Source: an uncultured Paracoccaceae bacterium
GTDB lineage: Bacteria; Pseudomonadota; Alphaproteobacteria; Rhodobacterales; Rhodobacteraceae
Reading direction: 5' to 3'
Length of the DNA stretch: 64,000 nt
Assembly: GCA_951812305.1 (NCBI GenBank)
Contig: CATOSB010000004.1
Span: 558,001-622,000, forward strand
The notes beneath the pieces were generated by a model. The model worked only from the letters and a program-made list of their open reading frames with translations, made no database searches and was not told the DNA's origin. Made by a program: the position numbers and the translations under genes. Positions 60,611 through 64,000 of the stretch are shown one piece after another; the first letter of the stretch is position 1, and every line of letters starts with the position of its first letter.

Positions 60611-61978
60611 TTAAGCGGCAGGTGCGACAACGTCCTTGCGCCCAGTAATAAGTTCCTCCGCGACAAGAAACGCCAACTCCAGGGCCTGACTTGCGTTCAG
60701 CCGCGGGTCGCAAGCCGTATGATAGCGATCCGACAGATCCTCATCGGTCACTGCAATGGCACCGCCGGTGCATTCTGTGACATCTTTACCGGTCATTTCG
60801 AAATGCACACCGCCGGGAATTGTGCCTTCGGCACGGTGCACTCCGAAAAACTCCTTCACTTCACGTAAAACACTGTCGAAGGGCCGTGTCTTGTAACCGG
60901 TGGTCGACTTGATCGTGTTGCCATGCATCGGATCGCAGGACCAGACAACATTTGCCCCTTCCTCTTCCACAGCCCTGACCAGCCGTGGCAAATGATCGCC
61001 CAGGCTCCCTGCTCCAAAGCGCGCAATCAGCGTCAACCGTCCAGGATCGTTTTCAGGGTTCAGTGTCGAGATCAACGATTTCAAATGCCCGGTCGTCATC
61101 GACGGACCACATTTCAGACCAATCGGGTTCATCACCCCTTTGCAAAACTCGACATGGGCGCCATCGGGCTGCCGTGTCCGATCGCCAATCCAGATCATGT
61201 GGCCAGACCCGGCCAGCCATTTTCCGGATGTTGAATCCAACCGACACAGCGATTCCTCGTATTCCAGCAACAAGGCTTCGTGGCTGGTATAGAAATCCAC
61301 CGTCGAAAACTCGTGCCTCGCCTCTCCGCCAACGCCAGCGGCTTCCATGAAATCAATCGTATCCTGAATGCGATTGGCCATGTCGCGGTATTTTTCCGCG
61401 TCGTCGTGATCGGTAAACCCGAGCGTCCAGGAATGAACGCGCCGCATATCGGCAAAGCCACCGGTTGAAAACGCCCGCAAAAGATTCAGCGACGCCGCGG
61501 CCTGCGTGTAAGCCTGCAGCATTCGGTTCGGGTCGGGAACACGTGATGCTTCGGTGAATTCAAACCCATTGATGATGTCGCCGCGATAGCTCGGCAATTC
61601 CACGCCATCCGCTACCTCGGTTGGCGCAGAACGCGGCTTTGCCATCTGCCCAGCAACGCGCCCGACCTTGGTCACCGGCACTTTCGCACCGAATGTCAGA
61701 ACCATCGCCATCTGCAGAAAAACCTTGAAGGAATCGCGCAAATTATCGGCACTGAATTCCGCGAAGCTTTCGGCACAATCGCCACCTTGCAGCAAAAAAC
61801 CCTCGCCACGGGACACTGCCGCCAGCCGTTCGCGAAGCCGTCGCGCTTCGCCCGCAAAGACGAGCGGCGGATATTTTGAAAGCTGTGCTTCAACGGCATT
61901 CAGCGATTTCTCATCCGTATACTCGGGCATCTGGACCCGAGGCTTGTTTCGCCACCCAGACTTGTCCCAATTGCTCAT
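60611..61978 (-). CDS. Class II 3-deoxy-7-phosphoheptulonate synthase
   Basis: This 455-residue enzyme condenses phosphoenolpyruvate and erythrose 4-phosphate, the first step of the shikimate pathway. Class II (plant-like) features are clear: [15 protein letters not shown] near residue 82, [50 protein letters not shown] and the active-site segment [10 protein letters not shown]. It is monocistronic between the terminator hairpin and an IS630-type element. Confidence 0.94.
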   Translation of the reverse strand: MSNWDKSGWRNKPRVQMPEYTDEKSLNAVEAQLSKYPPLVFAGEARRLRERLAAVSRGEGFLLQGGDCAESFAEFSADNLRDSFKVFLQMAMVLTFGAKVPVTKVGRVAGQMAKPRSAPTEVADGVELPSYRGDIINGFEFTEASRVPDPNRMLQAYTQAAASLNLLRAFSTGGFADMRRVHSWTLGFTDHDDAEKYRDMANRIQDTIDFMEAAGVGGEARHEFSTVDFYTSHEALLLEYEESLCRLDSTSGKWLAGSGHMIWIGDRTRQPDGAHVEFCKGVMNPIGLKCGPSMTTGHLKSLISTLNPENDPGRLTLIARFGAGSLGDHLPRLVRAVEEEGANVVWSCDPMHGNTIKSTTGYKTRPFDSVLREVKEFFGVHRAEGTIPGGVHFEMTGKDVTECTGGAIAVTDEDLSDRYHTACDPRLNASQALELAFLVAEELITGRKDVVAPAA

Positions 61979-62069
61979 TTTCTTTGCTCCAAAAAATGTA
62001 CGAGGCGCCTTTATAAACCGCTTTGCTGCGACTGCAAACTCTAGCGTTCATTTTTTCGCCAGAATGCTA

Positions 62070-63306
62070 GTCCCTTGATTCATCCGATTTGCGGGTAAAG
62101 GTGAGCAAGTTTGATGCGTGCGTCTTTAGTTGAGAATCGCCATGTCACCTTTGCGGATGCGGTGTTTCGCTCGGTTTCCCATGCCTTTGCTTCATTGGCC
62201 AAGGTGTTGCGATCAGGAATGCGGCGGTCGAGACATTGACGCGCAAGTGTGCTGAGTTCACATTCTGCGATGTTGAGCCAGGAGCCGTGTTTGGGCGTGA
62301 AGTGCCACTCAAACCGTTCGACAATGCGACGGGCTTCATCAGGTGGAAAGGCCTTGTATAACGACGCCGGGTTGTGGGTGTTGAGATTGTCCTGAACCAG
62401 TGTAATCCGGTCAGCCTTGGGGAAGTGGGTGTCGGCGAGGTCCTTGAGAATGTGGGCAAAATCGATGGCGGTTCGGCGGTCTCGAACGGCAACATGGCGC
62501 CAGCCTTCAAGCGGGGCAAACAACATGAACAGGCTGGCCACACCCGCGCGCTCGTATTCATAGTCGAAACGGGCTTCGCGCCCCGGCCGGATTGGGATCG
62601 GCGTACGGGTCTCAAAGGTCAGCTGCTTGCTGGTCTCGTCAAGGCAAACCAGCGGGCGGGCCGGATCATAGGGGCGCGTGTAGACTTCCAGCACATCTTC
62701 CATCGCAGCAACAAAACCTGCATTGGCTTTCGGAGGGATCACCCAATAGCGGCTCTTGTGCGGTTTGAGCGCGTTTTTTTGAGCACCCGATGGATCGTGC
62801 TGTCGCTGGCTGCTTCAACGATGCCCAATTCGACCACGCGCGTTTCCAGAAGACGCAAAGACCAGCGCGCGTGACCCTCCGGTGGTTCCGAACAGGCCAA
62901 CGCAATGAGCTTCGCCTCAGCGGTTCCATCAAAGATTGCTGGCGTGGACGGGGTCTTCTGCTTTTTGCGACCCAGAGCCGCCTCAAGGCCTTCTTCCACA
63001 ACCTGGCGGCGGGTACGGAATACTGTGGAAACACTGGTCTCCAAAGCTTCTGCAATCCGCTCGTCATCCCAGCCGCCACTGTCTGAAGATACATCTGCCT
63101 TGAGCAATATCCGCGCCTTGAGCAGTCGATACGCCGCCTGCCGACCCGTGCGGATCATATCCTCAAGCTGCAACCGCTCACCAGCATTCAGTCGAACAAC
63201 ATACTTCACAGCACGACCACATTTTGACATCTCAATACCCTCCCAAAATCTATAGCAGAGTGATTCAGAAAAATATCACAACGTCAAATCATGCGAAGCG
63301 AGGGAC
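62070..63306 (-). mobile_element. Second IS630-family element type (1237 bp)
   Basis: The termini are GTCCCTTGATTC and, in complement, GTCCCTCGCTTC. TA is repeated on both sides within CTAG (62067-62070 and 63306-63309), the classic IS630 target. It is unrelated in sequence to the 1169-bp IS630 copies. It is inserted downstream of the DAHP synthase start region, outside any gene that I can identify. Confidence 0.88.
62080..63230 (-). CDS. IS630-family transposase, made by -1 frameshift (second type)
   Basis: Frame one (ATG 63230 to 62739) carries the helix-turn-helix part (DDERIAEALETSVSTVFRTRR). Frame two (to 62080) carries the DDE_3 catalytic part with VCLDETSKQL, VQDNLNTHNPAS and HFTPKHGSWLNIAECELS, the three acidic positions. 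T7 at 62774-62780 (A7 in mRNA) allows a -1 slip that joins LKKN to ALKPHKSRYWVIPP without a gap. Confidence 0.9.
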
Positions 63307-63335
63307 TAGGCTGACCGCGAATATCCTGTTTAATG

Positions 63336-64000
63336 GTAACTCCCAAGCACCCCCCACGTTTGAGTGTTATTGTCAGTTTTATGGTGAGTCGAATTTGCCA
63401 TTTTGCGCGTGTTTTTTTCTTTCTTGTCTGAATTCTGTGGCGCCGGGTTGATTTCTCTGAATCAGTGGTGGGATGGATCAGGTTGCCGCCCTTGAACAAC
63501 TTCTCGCCACGGCTCTGCGTCGGATCGCTGAGCTTGAAGCTGCGTTGGCGAGCATGGCGGAAGAGATCACGGACCTGCGCCGACAGTTGGCCAAGAACAG
63601 CAGCAATAGCAGCAAGCCCCCTTCAAGTGATGGCCTGAAGAAGCCAGCCCCGCGCAGCCTGCGTGGCAAATCCGGAAAGAAAAGTGGCGGCCAAGTTGGC
63701 CACCGGGGCGACACCCTGCGCCAGACGTCAACACCCGACTTTGTCGAACGGCATGAGGCGACGCATTGCAGCGCCTGTCAGAGCGCCCTGACGGCGGAGA
63801 TGGTGAAAGGGATCGAGAAGCGTCAGGTGTTCGACTTGCCTGCGCCACGCCTGGAGGTCACCGAGCATCAGGCGGCGGTTTATTGTTGCGACCATTGTCG
63901 AGCCACGACGACGGCTGGCTTTCCCGATGGCGTGGCCGCGCATGTGCAATATGGCACGCGCATGCGGGCAGTGGCGGTCTATTGCAATGTTCAGCAGCTG
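63336..64000 (+). mobile_element. IS66-family element, copy 3 (5' part, cut by window end)
   Basis: The left end GTAACTCCCAAGCACCC starts at 63336, as in copy 2. The leader differs from copy 2 by one base in an A run. The left flank is GTTTAATG. The right end lies outside the window. It is 29 bp from the second IS630-type element. Confidence 0.94.
63473..64000 (+). CDS. tnpC: IS66 transposase (TnpC), N-terminal part
   Basis: The first ~176 codons of the transposase: N-terminal coiled coil, Ser/Asn-rich linker and zinc finger, matching copy 2. It is open to the window edge, so the catalytic domain is not seen. Confidence 0.93.
   Translation, partial: MDQVAALEQLLATALRRIAELEAALASMAEEITDLRRQLAKNSSNSSKPPSSDGLKKPAPRSLRGKSGKKSGGQVGHRGDTLRQTSTPDFVERHEATHCSACQSALTAEMVKGIEKRQVFDLPAPRLEVTEHQAAVYCCDHCRATTTAGFPDGVAAHVQYGTRMRAVAVYCNVQQL

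Overview
This window looks like chromosome from a marine Rhodobacterales (Roseobacter-group) alphaproteobacterium. The evidence is the trkA-trkH-hfq-hflX gene order, the PAS_5-type regulator, the rpsB-tsf, gmk-yicC and class II DAHP synthase genes, and intergenic GGGGGGCCAGCCCCCC repeats that I associate with this order. Genus cannot be fixed from the sequence. The density of insertion sequences is high, as in some Octadecabacter-like roseobacters: nine elements of five types in 64 kb.

Layout. 1-514 is the end of an IS66 element lying against a beheaded GT8 glycosyltransferase. 1146-7394 holds trkA, trkH, a cleanly inserted IS66 (8-bp duplication), hfq and hflX. 7707-17267 carries a penicillin/AHL-acylase-type Ntn hydrolase, a beta-hydroxyacid dehydrogenase, dsbB, a DedA-like gene, tRNA-Leu(CAA), a small ACP-KAS-hotdog operon facing a plsC-like gene, and an acyl-CoA dehydrogenase. 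17551-25163 holds an NDP-forming acyl-CoA ligase with a CaiD-like hydratase, a class III PLP enzyme paired with an APH-type kinase, and modABC. 25451-29460 contains two identical IS630 copies around a Hint-domain gene and a transaminase gene that one copy interrupts. 29540-36568 is a branched-chain amino acid (liv) transport locus with a mocA-like gene, two small exported proteins and an opposed VOC gene.

36719-38300 is an IS982-type element that carries an unrecognised passenger gene and a duplicated terminus. 38328-43456 holds a PQQ-type sugar dehydrogenase, a frameshifted DsbA/FrnE protein, an acyl-CoA synthetase, a duplicated ferredoxin-like-fold protein, and arsC-aqpS. 43498-48039 contains a peptide-binding protein, a candidate small RNA with its own promoter and terminator, 3-hydroxybutyrate dehydrogenase, and a putative nucleotidyltransferase toxin with an N-terminal leader like those of contractile-injection-system cargo, followed by a likely immunity gene. 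48047-54129 has a DUF502 protein, psuG, a psuK gene split by an ISAzo13 element, rpsB and tsf. 54588-64000 has a frameshifted LuxR-type regulator, a third IS630 copy, a Cys/Met PLP enzyme, gmk, yicC, a PAS protein, DAHP synthase, a second IS630 type and a third IS66 copy cut by the window edge.

The most interesting parts are the toxin/immunity pair (46481-48039), the IS982 element with cargo (36713-38306) and the orphan small RNA (45398-45508). Joining the flanks of two insertions restores full reading frames for the transaminase and for psuK. This fixes the exact 3-bp target duplications and shows that both genes were broken recently. Two further genes (FrnE-like and LuxR-like) each carry one single-base deletion in or next to a homopolymer, so sequencing error must be excluded for them.
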